Shown: in pieces, positions 49,155-60,545 of the stretch
How positions within the stretch are numbered: the stretch's first letter is position 1
Layout: the number at the start of each line of letters is the position of its first letter
DNA from: Epiperipatus broadwayi
Taxonomy: Eukaryota; Onychophora; Udeonychophora; Euonychophora; Peripatidae
DNA: 64,000 bases
Direction: 5' to 3'
Assembly: GCA_028023455.1 (NCBI GenBank)
Contig: JAQFVV010000022.1
Span: 8,079,100 to 8,143,099 of the forward strand
Program-made: the position numbers and the translations under genes
The notes under the pieces: generated by a model
Database searches by the model: none
What the model was told of the DNA's origin: nothing
The model's input: only the letters and a program-made list of their open reading frames with translations

Positions 49155-49202
49155 ATGGAATCAACACGTGTGCATATGGCCGTCAAGTCATCGAAAAGAA
49201 AG
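49155..49202 (+). CDS. Candidate first coding exon, 16 codons, unknown product
   Basis: ATG at 49155 has a good initiation context (A at -3, G at +4) and encodes MESTRVHMAVKSSKRK, ending exactly at AAAG/GTAATT, a plausible splice donor at 49203. The exon is in phase 0. Composition is balanced compared with flanking DNA and upstream sequence looks promoter-like. The peptide is basic at its end (KSSKRK), as in a nuclear signal, but I do not recognise a protein. The next exon was not found and may lie beyond the window. It may also be chance. Confidence 0.25.
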
Positions 49203-50002
49203 GTAATTCCCTGCCGCAAAATGAACTCTAAAACTTTCATCTAAACAATCTCCTTAATTGTAAAATATAAATGTCAGCCTCTAATTATGTAAATTTCGCC
49301 CACTTAAAGCATGTGTTTCTTTTAATATTTCCACTTTTGTCATCTTTATATTTTAAAAATGTAATTGCTTAAACAATGACTCTTCTTTCGTTTCAATATC
49401 TCAATTCTATTTAATCTACTAGGTTTTCACTCTTCTTGTATTATTATTTTCAAATGCGGCAATTTTAATTTGATATTATGTAAGTCATACCCATTTTAAT
49501 ATGCTAATAACTCAATCTGGCGAATTGATTTTATCTTATTTTACTATTCCGACATTAAGGAATTTAAATCATAAATGTAAGTTTTCTTACAAAACTATAA
49601 AAATTCGCCCAGTTGAAAATATTCCTAAATCACTTTATTTAATTTATATTATGCTTTCCATTATCTTTTCAAATAAAATATTAACTATTATTTCATGCTA
49701 TGGATTAATATTACATAAATTTAGGAGTAATTAAATTAAATTCAGATCTTTACTTTTAAGTGATGATTCATTATATAGTTAGCCTGCCATCTAACGATAT
49801 TTTGAGTAACTAATTTCTCGAGCGTATTGATTTGCGTTAAACAAAAGGGAATTTTAATTATTAGATTTTATTATTGATATGCTAGATAACTTCTTTAAGT
49901 AAATTGCAGGCCCTTTTTGGGATTGCTTGTATATAATTATTTCATTATGCTAGGCTTAATTACTAATTAAGGCCACATAAATCAGTGTTAATACAAACCT
50001 GA
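49203..50002. other. Unique AT-rich DNA, possible first intron
   Basis: No repeats recognised. The 77-codon frame at 49501-49734 has no domain. If the exon at 49155 is real, this is intronic. Confidence 0.3.
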
Positions 50003-50479
50003 AAGCCCTCGCGATGCATCCCAGTGATAGCATTCATCAATCAAAGGTTGCTTTATCATACTTTTCTCATCACTGGAATCCTTAAAGCACATTTCTCGAT
50101 GGAGTGTGGAGGCCCCGACTCCCACAGATTGTGTTTGGTTGTGCAAGCTCTATTATGGGTTAACATTCAGAAAATCGGAACCATAGTAACTTGCCGACCA
50201 CTTCTCGATGCCATCTGTCACAAGTGCAGATGTGCTTATATTTTTCATTATCAAGTTGATGAAGCCTCTCGTCCTCTCAAACGTTATCATTTGGTCCACA
50301 AGCTATCATTTATACTTTCTCACATACTTTATTCGTCTGTAAGTCGTAATAATATGATTTTCCTAAGCCACCCCAAGTTCTTGTTAGAATGTAAATTTAG
50401 TTTGTCTTATGATATGTTATCGCTTATTAGCATTATCTACCCTTTCGTTCAACCGCTATTAAATACATTTAACTTTTAA
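50003..50479 (+). other. Open frame of about 158 codons, unknown
   Basis: Open from just after a TGA at 50000 to the TAA ending at 50479. The first half is relatively GC-rich and encodes mixed residues, including MECGGPDSHRLCLVVQALL and a Cys cluster CHKCRC; the second half is hydrophobic. There is no ATG near the left end (first ATG gives about 127 codons) and no recognised domain. There is no convincing splice acceptor at the left edge. It could be an exon, an old transposon ORF, or chance. Confidence 0.2.
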
Positions 50480-51230
50480 GAGAGCCTATAAAGGTCAAAT
50501 CATGTGACGGAATGTCGAAATAATTATGCTTTTTCTTATTTTCTTACGTAAATTATAAATGATGAATCATTACATAATTTCAAAATAATTGATCTATTGT
50601 TAATGTAGTTCTAATAAAGTCCAAGTATAATCAAAATTCACTTGATCATTTGTTATTTAAGATATAATATTCATAATAAAAGCACGTACAGTTATTGAAA
50701 TCTGTTATACTCTTGTGATTTAAATATGATAATGTAGATAATAAAAGCTCCTGTATAATTATAAAAACCCATTATATTCTTTGTAACTTAAAATCTTATA
50801 AATATTCAGGATAAAAAAAACCGTGTATGGTTATTGAAAGGTACTATATTTTTAATGATTCAAAATGTCATAGCGTGAATAATAGAAGCCCTATAATATT
50901 TATATTAGCATATTAAGCCGCATCGTCTCAATTAATTAATTTCTTACTATGTAAATTTGGTGGTTGCATATCCATCAAGCATCAAATTATGTTACTAAAG
51001 TTTGCATGGAATGCCCACATTAACATGAAGTGAAACCTAGATCGAGCATTCTTTATATAATCAAGGTTATAATGTGTTTTAAGTTTGTATATCCTGTTGC
51101 TCCCATACTCATTTAATTTCATTACTAATGTTATTTTAATAAATTTATATTTAATAATCTATTCTTTGGACATTGTATTAATTCATGCATGCACATCCAT
51201 TCTTAGATTGCATCATCCTTTAGTTAATCA
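50480..51230. other. AT-rich non-coding DNA
   Basis: Nothing recognised. Confidence 0.4.
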
Positions 51231-51234
51231 TTAA

Positions 51235-51425
51235 ATCTCTTGTGTCTCTGCTGACCCTTCTGGGCTGGGGATTGTTGGAATGTCATTTGCTATCATCAGA
51301 AGTGTTGTTTGTAATGTTATAGATTTGGGGAATGGGCAATAGGGTGGAGTTCATGAGTATTCCTGACCTGTGTATCTTGCATAGGATTGAACTCTAGGTA
51401 CTTTTGCCTAGATGCTAAGTCTTGT
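51235..51425 (-). mobile_element. tRNA-derived SINE, minus strand
   Basis: On the minus strand cttagcatctaggcaaaagt precedes the B-box tagagttcaatcct. The body runs through gaactccaccctattgccca and ends near cccagaagggtcagcagaga. Target duplication not found. Confidence 0.55.
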
Positions 51426-51494
51426 TAAATAAACATACAATTCTGACTGGTACAATAGTAATAAAAAAACATATACCTTTATTTCTTGAGAGTT

Positions 51495-51605
51495 TATAAA
51501 AAGTTTGAACTCCAAACCTGCTAGCACCAGAATCAATACTTGGACCTCCTGATCCCAAGTTGGATGTTCTACCAACTATGTCAAACCAAACAGGGTTTTT
51601 ATAGT
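51495..51605 (-). mobile_element. tRNA-derived SINE, minus strand
   Basis: gacatagttggtagaacatc (A-box), ccaacttgggatcagg and ggtccaagtattgattc (B-box) are in tRNA order. The downstream end is gtttggagttcaaac. Confidence 0.6.
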
Positions 51606-51609
51606 AATA

Positions 51610-51985
51610 GTGAGTAATCACTGATCACCAAATAATAAGACGATTAAATCATAATCCCAGAACAGTTTCTGGTTTTTACTATGAAGATTTTGGTTTCAAA
51701 GTTGGAACTAAGGCATTGTACATCTGGTAATCACTTTTAATTCCATTTTAGTATTAATGTTAAAAGTTTGAAATAAAAAAACATCCAAAGTTTCCCATAA
51801 AAGCTAACCTGCTCAAATAGTGATGAAAAAAAAACAAAAAACAAACAAACATGGGTTCAGCATGTACCAGTAAGCAATGTTTTGTTTTGTTGTGTAACAA
51901 TTTTCTTTATCTTTGAGTTAAAAATCACAAGATACCTATTTTCTAACTGATATTGAATTGCTATGAAAAAAGGCAATCTCGGGAA
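51610..51985. other. AT-rich non-coding DNA
   Basis: Nothing beyond a poly-A/CAAA patch at about 51827-51850. Confidence 0.4.
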
Positions 51986-51989
51986 AATT

Positions 51990-52090
51990 CTAAACCTACT
52001 TTGAAAATGGCTTCCATCTAAAATATATTTTCCAGATCCATTCTAGAATAAAAATTCAGAAAGTCTAATGCCCTAACCACTATGTTCTGG
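51990..52090 (-). mobile_element. SINE head, minus strand
   Basis: gaacatagtggttagggcat on the minus strand is a strong A-box. The following gactttctgaatttttattc replaces a recognisable B-box, so it is decayed. Confidence 0.5.
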
Positions 52091-52104
52091 GGCTTTGCCC
52101 TGCA

Positions 52105-52230
52105 TGCTGTAGTGCAGTGATAAAGAGACAAACTTGCAAGCTCAAGATCCACAGATCATGCTATCAGCCCTCAGTCTCTTTCAATGATCAATGTTTTTTG
52201 AACTCTCAAGCACTAAAAATATTAGATTAT
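52105..52230 (+). mobile_element. SINE (family S2), + strand
   Basis: gctgtagtgcagtgataaag (A-box) and gcaagctcaagatccacag (B-box) in tRNA spacing, then the S2 body cagtctctttcaatgatcaa and ttgaactctcaagcactaaa. Confidence 0.65.
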
Positions 52231-52244
52231 TTTTCATCTACCCT

Positions 52245-52375
52245 ATGTAGTTTAGGGTGGTGACAAAATGGCTGATTTTGGAGCTCAAAATTCATAGAAT
52301 GTGACTCTAGCTCTGCCATTTTTAATGCTCAATCCTTTTATGAATTCCCAAGTGATAAAACATTCAATTGTTTTT
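52245..52375 (+). mobile_element. SINE (family S2), + strand
   Basis: gtttagggtggtgacaaaat, ggagctcaaaattcatagaa, ctctagctctgccattttta, atgctcaatccttttatgaa and ttcccaagtgataaaacatt in order. Directly follows another S2 copy in the same orientation. Confidence 0.65.
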
Positions 52376-52760
52376 TTTCTAGTGTGTTAATGTATATAAT
52401 CAAAATGACTCCATAGATAGTTATTTGAGTTAAGTTTATAAGACTTTTATTTCTCAGTACTGAGAAGTAAACTATTTTTTGTTAATTAGAGAGTAATTTT
52501 ATTATTGAGATTATTGTTGCCTTATTCTGTATTGTTCTAAGCAGTATTAGAGTAATTAATGCAAGAGTTAACTAACAGTTGTAAATGGATTTCCAGCTAA
52601 GCTATGTAGATAATTATGTATTAGATTGCTTGCTTTATAATATATATATATATTTAATTGAGGGAAGGACGGATAGAGCTGATTATCATTTTCTCCGTTT
52701 GATTTACTAATGTTTATTAATAGCATTTATAAATAATAGTTATCTTGCATGGGTGAGTGC
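52376..52760. other. AT-rich non-coding DNA
   Basis: TA run at about 52640-52655. Nothing else. Confidence 0.4.
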
Positions 52761-52764
52761 AATG

Positions 52765-52875
52765 GAATAATTGAAGGACCCTGGAACTCTTAAGTCCACT
52801 GGTAGCAGCTCATGCAGTCATTTTCGGTGTTTGAATATCTTATAAACTCTCACGCAATTAACCAATCGATTATTA
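52765..52875 (+). mobile_element. SINE (family S2), diverged
   Basis: gaactcttaagtccactggt, gcagctcatgcagtcatttt, cggtgtttgaatatcttata and aactctcacgcaattaacca follow the S2 order. Confidence 0.5.
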
Positions 52876-54164
52876 TTTTTACAGCTGATAATTCATTATT
52901 ATTATTATTATTTATCTCATCGTTTTTGCATTTTTTATTTTGAATTACTGTCTTCCCTCATTTATAGTTGGTACAAGATACAAAGTGTTGTGTACCTCTC
53001 ATAGCATCCTTCACCTCCTTGCATTGATTGTGATAGTGGAATTGATTGGATATTACAGCACACCAATTTGTCTCCAATACTTTCGCTTCATCTTTCCAGG
53101 TTTTCTAACTTTTTATTATTTATTATTTTATTATTTATCTATATTATTGTTTTTCTTTTTCGAATGGCTATATTCGTTTCCGAACGGCGGTTTCAGATGA
53201 TAAACGATGCTTGTTTTATATAAAAGTATTTTAAGTTCTATTACGAGTAATTGGATTGAAATTTTAAAATAAAAACAGAATATCCTATTTTTTTAAATAC
53301 TCAAAGGGTTGAGTTTTTACTTAGAAATTGTACGTCTTTATAAAACTCTTTTAAAGACACAAACATTGAAAAAGATACACGTGTATAAATGAATTGACAG
53401 AAAGAAGTAGATATCCTGCCTGGGGTAAGGCAGAATGTTTTAACAAGTCACCGCCTAGCTCATTTTAATTACATCTGTTTGAAGTTAAATGATGCTGGCA
53501 AGGTTAGTTTTCACTTTGTGTAACTTAATATTGTGAATATATATATTTAAGAGTAAGATTATGAAAGTGGGTGGATAGCAAGAAGTCAGTTTTAAGAATA
53601 AAGCAATTAAATTATTGCTATCTAAATGTGCATATAATAAAATATTTTTAAAGGGATGCCATCATATATAAATATATATGCACAATTTAAAAGAAAGATT
53701 TAATTTTATCTTAATATATATGAAAATAAATGTCTTGCGATGCAAAATAATAGTGAGTCCATCAACCATGTCTATAATTTAGGTTCAAATTCAAGCCAAA
53801 AGTAATTTTAAAAAAATTTCAGGTTGTAATAGGCTGATTTTTTTTTTTTCAGGTGATGGTCCAATTAAATAAGTATCGACCACTATTAGGAAAGAGTATC
53901 TAATCATTTTCAGATGTTGAAAAGATCTTTGCTCTACAGTGGGTGACAGTATTTTTTTTAAAAAAAATCCCTTTGTAACTGTAAAATTTCATGTATTTTA
54001 AAAATTGTCATTTCTTAAGAATTTCATCCTATTATATTGGAATCATTACTTTTTGTAAATGATTAGTGGTTATCATTGATGTATTTATCTAAATTGGTTG
54101 GTGATAAAATTATGAGTACACAAAATTTGTCTCTTGTAATTAAAATTGTAATATTTTTTATATT
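52876..54164. other. AT-rich non-coding DNA
   Basis: An ATT-type microsatellite (about 52893-52915) and a TTATT-rich patch (about 53112-53150). The frame at 52940-53200 is low-complexity at its end and unrecognised. Confidence 0.4.
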
Positions 54165-54560
54165 AGAGGGATTTGAACTCAGGATTTTTCATTCTAGTCA
54201 TCATCCAATCCATCTCAAGCAATTGATGCACATGTCCACATATATGTGAAAAAGATACATTTGCCAATATACATATTTCATGCAGAACCAGCACTCATCA
54301 GTTGGGCCTCATTATCTCCCACACATATATACAATCAGTGCTCAATTCCCAAACTTTAACAGGCAGACTTCAATCTTTTCATCCTCCCAACTATTCAACC
54401 ATCAATTTCATTGAAAAATAAATGTTCAAAACCCTTATTGGATTTGATAACATAGTTATATCCATGTGGACATTATGTCAATCTAACCCTTCATATTATC
54501 AACCATTACATATCCATATATACTAATAGTAGAGGGATGAACTGAACTTATACTAAGATA
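54165..54560 (+). mobile_element. Family A repeat, + strand
   Basis: gggatttgaactcaggattt, gaaaaagatacatttgccaa, gcagaaccagcactcatcag, cacacatatatacaatcagt and ttcaatcttttcatcctccc in order. Confidence 0.8.
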
Positions 54561-54612
54561 TAATGTAATTATAAAGCAGTATTACATTCAAATATCAGCC
54601 TTTAAAGCTAAT

Positions 54613-55123
54613 TGGACTTTGCACTGTAGAATTTCTTTCTTTAGTGTTACACTAAATGCAAGTTATTCCCAAATAGAAAAAATATATATTTCAAAAAATA
54701 TTTCCAAGATAAAGTAAAAATTCTGGGTTATTAATCAGATAACAAAAAATATATATTCTCAAGCAGTATGCAATTTACTTATATTGAATATTTCCTATAT
54801 ACGTAAATATAGGGATTTGAACTCAGGATTTTTTATTCTATTTATCCTGCAATCTATCTCAAGCAACCAATACATTTGATCACATACATGTAAAAAAGAT
54901 ACTTAATTCTGAATTAAAATTCCTCTAATTACATATAGGAGGAAATATTCAATATAAGTAAATTGCATACTGCTTGAGAATATATATTTTTTATTATCTG
55001 ATTAATAACCCAGAATTTTTACTTTATCTTGGAAATATTTTTTGAAATATATATTTTTTCTATTTGGGAATAACTTGCATTTAGAGTAACACTAAAGAAA
55101 GAAATTCTACAGTGCAAAGTCCA
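54613..55123. repeat. 184-bp-arm inverted repeat, 182/184 identical
   Basis: Arms 54613-54796 and 54940-55123 are reverse complements with only two mismatches by my count. The 143-bp spacer holds a family A fragment (gggatttgaactcaggattt at about 54812-54831, then gatcacatacatgtaaaaaa). The arms themselves match no other family in the window. A transcript through it would fold into a long near-perfect duplex. Confidence 0.95.
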
Positions 55124-55205
55124 TAAACTGTGAATCCAGCTCTGCTTTTTCCAGTGGTCAAACTTAATTCCTAAATGATTCATCATTTGATTATTTATTT
55201 TATTT
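55124..55205 (+). mobile_element. SINE (family S2) fragment
   Basis: ataaactgtgaatccagctc, tgctttttccagtggtcaaa and cttaattcctaaatgattca match the S2 3' half. The 5' half is missing because the right arm of the inverted repeat abuts it. Confidence 0.55.
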
Positions 55206-55727
55206 ATTAAAGAATAAACCAAATCATTTAATCATTAATAGCACAAATCTACAGTGGTAGTCATTTTTGTTAAAATGTAATAATAACTGACAAGTTTTTA
55301 CTGTTTATTTCTTTGCCATTTTTAGAACAATTCAAAATTAACTAATGTATTTTCTAGGAAATAATTTAACATACAAAAGAATACCACATGATTTCTCAAT
55401 GAAATTGAAAGCAGACATTCATTGATATGTAGTATTCAAAAATAATCACAATAAAAAATGTCACCAGTTTATTTTTATGGTTTTATTGAGTATAATCTGC
55501 TTAATATAAGTTATTATAAAGCGGTCACATACCTTACATAAAAAACTTTGAGCAAGCACTACAAAACATTTTTATGATCCCCAATTGGTCATCAGTTTTT
55601 GTTATGGTCTGTAATATAATAGTATAAATTCAGATTAATCATTACTAATACAGATAATCATTACAAGTGATATTGAAAATATTATTGTGTTTTCAATTTA
55701 AGTCTCATAGTTTTGTAGTTAAGTAGA
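55206..55727. other. AT-rich non-coding DNA
   Basis: No supported feature. Confidence 0.4.
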
Positions 55728-55946
55728 GATAAAAGGTGGCTGCTGGGGGGTTGCATTAAATTCTAAGATCTAAATACAGTGCTCTCAGATACAAAGCTCC
55801 TCACTGATGAAGGCCACAAGCCAAAAACTAGTCCGGGGATATTGGATGAGTAGACACTAGATGGGGATTTTATGCATAAGGTTTCTGGCATCCATTGATT
55901 ACTCTGGTTGTCACTGAGTGGCACTACTGTATGGAGAGTTTTGCCT
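55728..55946 (-). mobile_element. Family B MITE, minus orientation
   Basis: Ends at the right with agtggcactactgtatggag and agttttgcc, the family terminal repeat. The core ccacaagccaaaaactagtc, gtagacactagatggggatt and ttatgcataaggtttctggc is the reverse complement of the 35-kb and 47.7-kb copies. The left terminal repeat is absent, so this copy is truncated. Confidence 0.8.
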
Positions 55947-56164
55947 ATTTTATTTTACATTGTTCATTATATCTTATCTCTGAAGAAGACTGTAGGACAG
56001 TCAAAATGTAAGACTGTGTATGCATATAGGTACAATAAAATGGTTTTGCTAAAAAGTGTTCAAAGTAACGGACAAATTGCATTTTCATGTGTATTCATAA
56101 TAGTAATTTATATAATTAACTATTATATACTACAATTAATATCTGTATTAAAATGAATTAAACT

Positions 56165-56222
56165 TGGATAAACCTTCATCCTACAGTGGATTGATAATGG
56201 TTAAAAATGATGATGATAATTA
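56165..56222 (+). mobile_element. Orphan 3' tail of an RTE LINE
   Basis: cttcatcctacagtggattg then ataatggtt and a GATGATGATAAT tail match the last 50 bp of the RTE element at 31665-31720. No coding part precedes it, so it is an extremely 5'-truncated insertion or a non-autonomous derivative. Confidence 0.75.
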
Positions 56223-56424
56223 TTTTACTTAAAATTTATTCATATCTTGGTTTGTTATGGTGTGTGAATTTCTTTTCTTTTTTTTTTTAATACCAGTAAC
56301 AATCATTAATTGATGTTGTGTATTTTATTAGGTATATGTTTATATTTATTAATTTGTCTTATATTTATGTAGTATATGGAAAAATAATATCTCATTTAAT
56401 GATTAATTTATTATTGTGTATATT

Positions 56425-56540
56425 AGAGAAGATCTGATCACAGACTTTCAAGCTCCATTCAACTATCCACTCCATCATACATAACTGATACACATGACCA
56501 CATATATGTGAAAAAGATAAATAACCTTCAATATATATAT
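56425..56540 (+). mobile_element. Family A repeat fragment
   Basis: gatctgatcacagactttca, agctccattcaactatccac, tgatacacatgaccacatat and gtgaaaaagataaata in order. Confidence 0.75.
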
Positions 56541-57499
56541 ATTGTGCCATTACAATTTAGTCACTAGATAAATTTATAGTAATGTGCATGTAGAAAAGGT
56601 AAACCAAAAATCATCATCACAATTTTATATAACCATAAAAGAAGCTGTAGGGAATCCAAGTTCAAACCCTACCAGATCAAAATCTTAAACACTTTAGACA
56701 GAGAATGGGACAACAATTATATGCTTTATTTGTTTGTGTGTTGATAGAAAGGTAATACACACATTTAAACTATTTAATATTTAAATTTCCTGTTAAAAAG
56801 CAAAGTTATAATGCATACATATAGGCAATGTATGTGTAAATTATTTAATTGTTTTATATTTCAAATATTAAACATTTTAACTTTCTTTAAAACTAACCTA
56901 TGCTTGATCAATTCTAATATTTTATTCTATACTTTATTTTTCTTTTCTTTAATTATAATTGGGATTTAAAAGTTACAGACTTAATTAAATAATTGGGTTA
57001 TAATTACTAAGCTAGCAATCATATTATTTAAGGTTAGTTTATGAATGATTTGAAAGAATGAAGGATGTGTGTACATTACATACAAAAATTTACATTTCCT
57101 AAATATTGAAAGAAAAGGAAGTATTAAATCTGTCAAATTATTTTTTTTGTACAATTTTTTGTTAAAAGAGGAAATCTGTTTAATCAGATATCGATCTTTG
57201 TAGCAATTTTTGTTTGTAAATGATTGTTTCACTTTGGAAGCTTATAATGGGTCAGATCTCTAATTTTGAATTTGTCTTATCTCAAGATCTAAAGAAGGAA
57301 GCTCAAAGATTTGAAGTGTTACCTGGATGTTAAAAAGAAAGAAAAAAAAAGAAAAGAAAGGAAATAAGGATTGAGTCTATTTTTTTTTAAACAAAAGTGT
57401 CTGGAAAAAGGATTAAACTTTTCAGTTGACAAATAATATAGTTGAAAATAAATTAGAGATCTAATTAAAACAAATTTGTCCAAAAATAGCAAGTGATGC
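56541..57499. other. AT-rich non-coding DNA
   Basis: A B-box-like aagttcaaaccctacc at about 56667 lacks a matching A-box. The frame at 56981-57232 is unsupported. Confidence 0.4.
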
Positions 57500-57504
57500 T
57501 ATCT

Positions 57505-57545
57505 CTGATTGGTTAAGTTAGCTAAAAATTGGATATAAAAAGCTG
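57505..57545 (+). promoter_or_regulatory. Weak candidate promoter (inverted CCAAT plus TATA)
   Basis: ctgattggttaag (inverted CCAAT) is followed by ggatataaaaagctg (TATAAAA at about 57533). The spacing is tighter than usual. Downstream ATGs open only short frames (25 codons from 57643). Low support. Confidence 0.12.
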
Positions 57546-59440
57546 TCTTGAATTATTATTAGGATTATTGTTTATGATTCAGATTATTAAACTATCCAAT
57601 TGAATGCTGAAAATATAAGAAATGGTGGGCTAGAAAAATTATATGTATGTCCCATTTGCTGGACCATCTGGAGGAAGCTGCACATCACATAGGAAAGAAA
57701 AGATGTTGTGTCTAAAATAATATTCTACACCTTTCAACTGACCAGAGAAATAAGATGTTTTTAATAGAAGGAAGAAAGCATTCACCTGCATTCAAAGAAG
57801 ATGAATTAATCTACTGATAAATATTAATCATCAAGTCCAATTGATTGTTACAACAACTGATTTTAAACTCAAGAAAATTTACAAATGTGAAAACAACTGC
57901 TGTATTTCATCCACATGCTTGACAGGAAGAGAAGAAAAATTAATATAATGATTTCCAAATTGTCCACTAAAGCAAATAACCTCAATAGAGTCATCATCAT
58001 CAAGTAGTTATACACCTCAAGAAAGAGATTGTTCCCACATAAAACGGAAATGGTAGCTGCAGAAATTTAGACAATATACAAGACAAGTTTGAACCCTTGA
58101 AATTCGCCACAAACAAAAGATCGGTAATATGACCTTTTATATCTATTTTCTTTATGATATCAGTCTTAATAAACATTTTAGCAATAAAGTGGTATATTTT
58201 ATTTAAAGAACTTTTAAAGACTATTCAGATCGATTAAAAACAAGAATGTCTTACTAAAATAACTTTGAGCTTCATAAATGACCTTGAATGTATGAAAATA
58301 TTTGTTTATTAATTTTCAATATTAAGTGTAAAAATTTTTTTTATGGTGTTATGATTTTAGTTTTAACTAATATATTATTATTTTGGTTTTAAATAATATT
58401 TTGTTATCATGGGATAAAACACGCACATACATAATGATATTTTATATGTGTATAATTGCGATTGAATGTGGAGTAACAAGTAGTGTTAGAATATTAGATT
58501 AGTTTGTTTTATTAAGTATAGCATTTCAGAGGTAGAAGAGAGGGGGGAGAAAATAATTTAAAACTTGTTTCTAAAACTTGCTCTTTCAATTCTACTAACA
58601 TTTTTTTTTTACATTCTATTTATATGTTAGATTTTAAAGTATGTGTGCTAATGAGCAGATAATATTTTTTTTTTCTTAAAATACTTTTCTCATGGAGTGA
58701 AAATCGTGGTCAATGTGACGTCCAACTTAATACAAAATACATTTGAAGGGAAAGGGGGAAGAACTTAAAATTAATCTGAGGATTGTTATATAATCAATTA
58801 TTATTATTATTCATGTCAGTTTTCATATTATCTAGAAATTTTTATGTATATGTTAGAAATGTAGTAATAAATATTAGTTTGTTTTATTAAACGAGGCGTA
58901 TATATTTCATTAAGTGTAGTCTTGGTTAAGTGTGATTATTCATCATCATCAATGGTTGAATATTAGTTATTTAAGATATAAGTAAATATGCTAAAATTAA
59001 GCAATAATTAAGAATTTCTTTATAAAAATTAGTTTTATGTTTAGGCTTAGTCCTAGAGCTGTAATTGAAACCCTTGTCATTATTGTTATTATTATCATCA
59101 TCATCATCATCATCAACATTTTAATTAATGAGCTGTTTAACTGTTTAAAGGCCATAAATAAATATTGATTTTATAATATTTAGTGATCTCTTAGTATTAT
59201 TATAACCACATCCCATCATCTATTTCATGCAAGGTGAGTGAATTGCCATCCTAAATTAGTTATATATAATCTGAGCTAGTAAACTTACAAAACTATTGAA
59301 ACACATTTGTTATGCTAAGATCTAGAATGATTTATGTCTAATATACTCCGCTTTGGTTTAAAGATGTTTTACTTTTACCTAAATATTAGTGCTTATAGTG
59401 ATATGGCTCAAAAAGCAAAATCTCTCATTTTTATTAGAAA
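57546..59440. other. AT-rich, apparently single-copy DNA
   Basis: No recognised repeats. 57600-58130 is somewhat less AT-rich but stop-rich in all frames. A (CAT)n run lies at about 59096-59113. Confidence 0.4.
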
Positions 59441-59444
59441 TAAA

Positions 59445-59520
59445 GTACCAAAAAGGGATTCAAACCCGGTACATGTAAAAGGTTATTAGATATAACCGTG
59501 TCTAGATTCAGATAATCTAG
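59445..59520 (-). mobile_element. tRNA-derived SINE head, minus strand
   Basis: ctagacacggttatatctaa (A-box region) and accgggtttgaatccc (a near-ideal B-box) are about 30 bp apart. There is no complete acceptor pairing, so it is not called as a tRNA gene. Confidence 0.6.
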
Positions 59521-59914
59521 TGGCGCCCTGCTAGACCATATTCACTTAGTATTTGTTTAAACATGTACTTAACACCAAACCAAGAAATGAAAGTGGGTAA
59601 GATTACTGTCTGTATACCTGAGTTATATTTTATTGGAATTATGAGTGTACTCACTTCAATGGATTTCCATAATACTGGTTATTAACAATTTCCCCATAAT
59701 TCTTGATAGTGTTATATTTTGAACCTTTACTTAATATCGTGATATTTGGACTCCTTTAAATATTTCTTTGAGTAACTTTATTTATGTTACAATGGCTTAT
59801 AATTTTTGATATTTGAACTCCTTCACTTATATGGTAATAGTTATATTGTAACCATCTATAATTATTTGAGCGACCTCTTTTATTAGGTTACAATATATAT
59901 ATATATATATTGTA
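59521..59914. other. AT-rich non-coding DNA
   Basis: TA microsatellite at about 59893-59911. Nothing else. Confidence 0.4.
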
Positions 59915-60545
59915 TTGAACTAGCACTCATCCATTGGCCCAGATCATAATCTCCCCCCCACACACATATATGTAATCTGTGCTTTGTTTATATTAAGATA
60001 GCAAATTTTCAAACTTAAATGGATAAGCTTCAATCTTCTCCATCCTCCAATTCTTCAGACAACCATATTATTGAAAATCTGATGATGGAATGCTCAAACC
60101 CCTTTTTGATGCCAATATTCTTGTCATACCCATGTTGACTTTTAAGTCACTCTGACTTCTGGAATATGGGATCTTAATATATTTATATAAATATACAGAA
60201 GAGAGATGGACAGAATTCAGGCTGAATCTGTAATATTCAAATACAAATATAATGTATATACTGAACTTCAGATGTAATTAGAAGGGATTTGAAAGACTTT
60301 CAAGCTCCTTTTAACTATACACTTCATCTCATATAACCAATACACATGACCATATACACGTGAAAAATATAAATGATTTCTAATATATGCATTTTATGTT
60401 GGGAGATTATTTATCTTTTACATGTATGCGGTCATGTGTATTAGTTATATAAGATTTAATGAATAGTTGAAGAGTGCTTGAAAATCTGCATTCTAATCAT
60501 TTCTAATTATATCTAAGGTTTGCTATATACATTATACTTGTATTT
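59915..60545 (+). mobile_element. Family A repeat, long copy with terminal foldback
   Basis: The core (59925-60180) includes ttgaactagcactcatccat, cttcaatcttctccatcctc and cttgtcatacccatgttgac. A second part (60255-60545) is a palindrome in which gatttgaaagactttcaagc and acacatgaccatatacacgt are mirrored by ttacatgtatgcggtcatgt and agtgcttgaaaatctgc. Together with 34138-34730 this shows the full family organisation. Confidence 0.85.

Noticed and set aside
59445-59520. tRNA gene on the minus strand
   Set aside because: A- and B-boxes are good but the acceptor ends do not pair and no discriminator/stem geometry fits.
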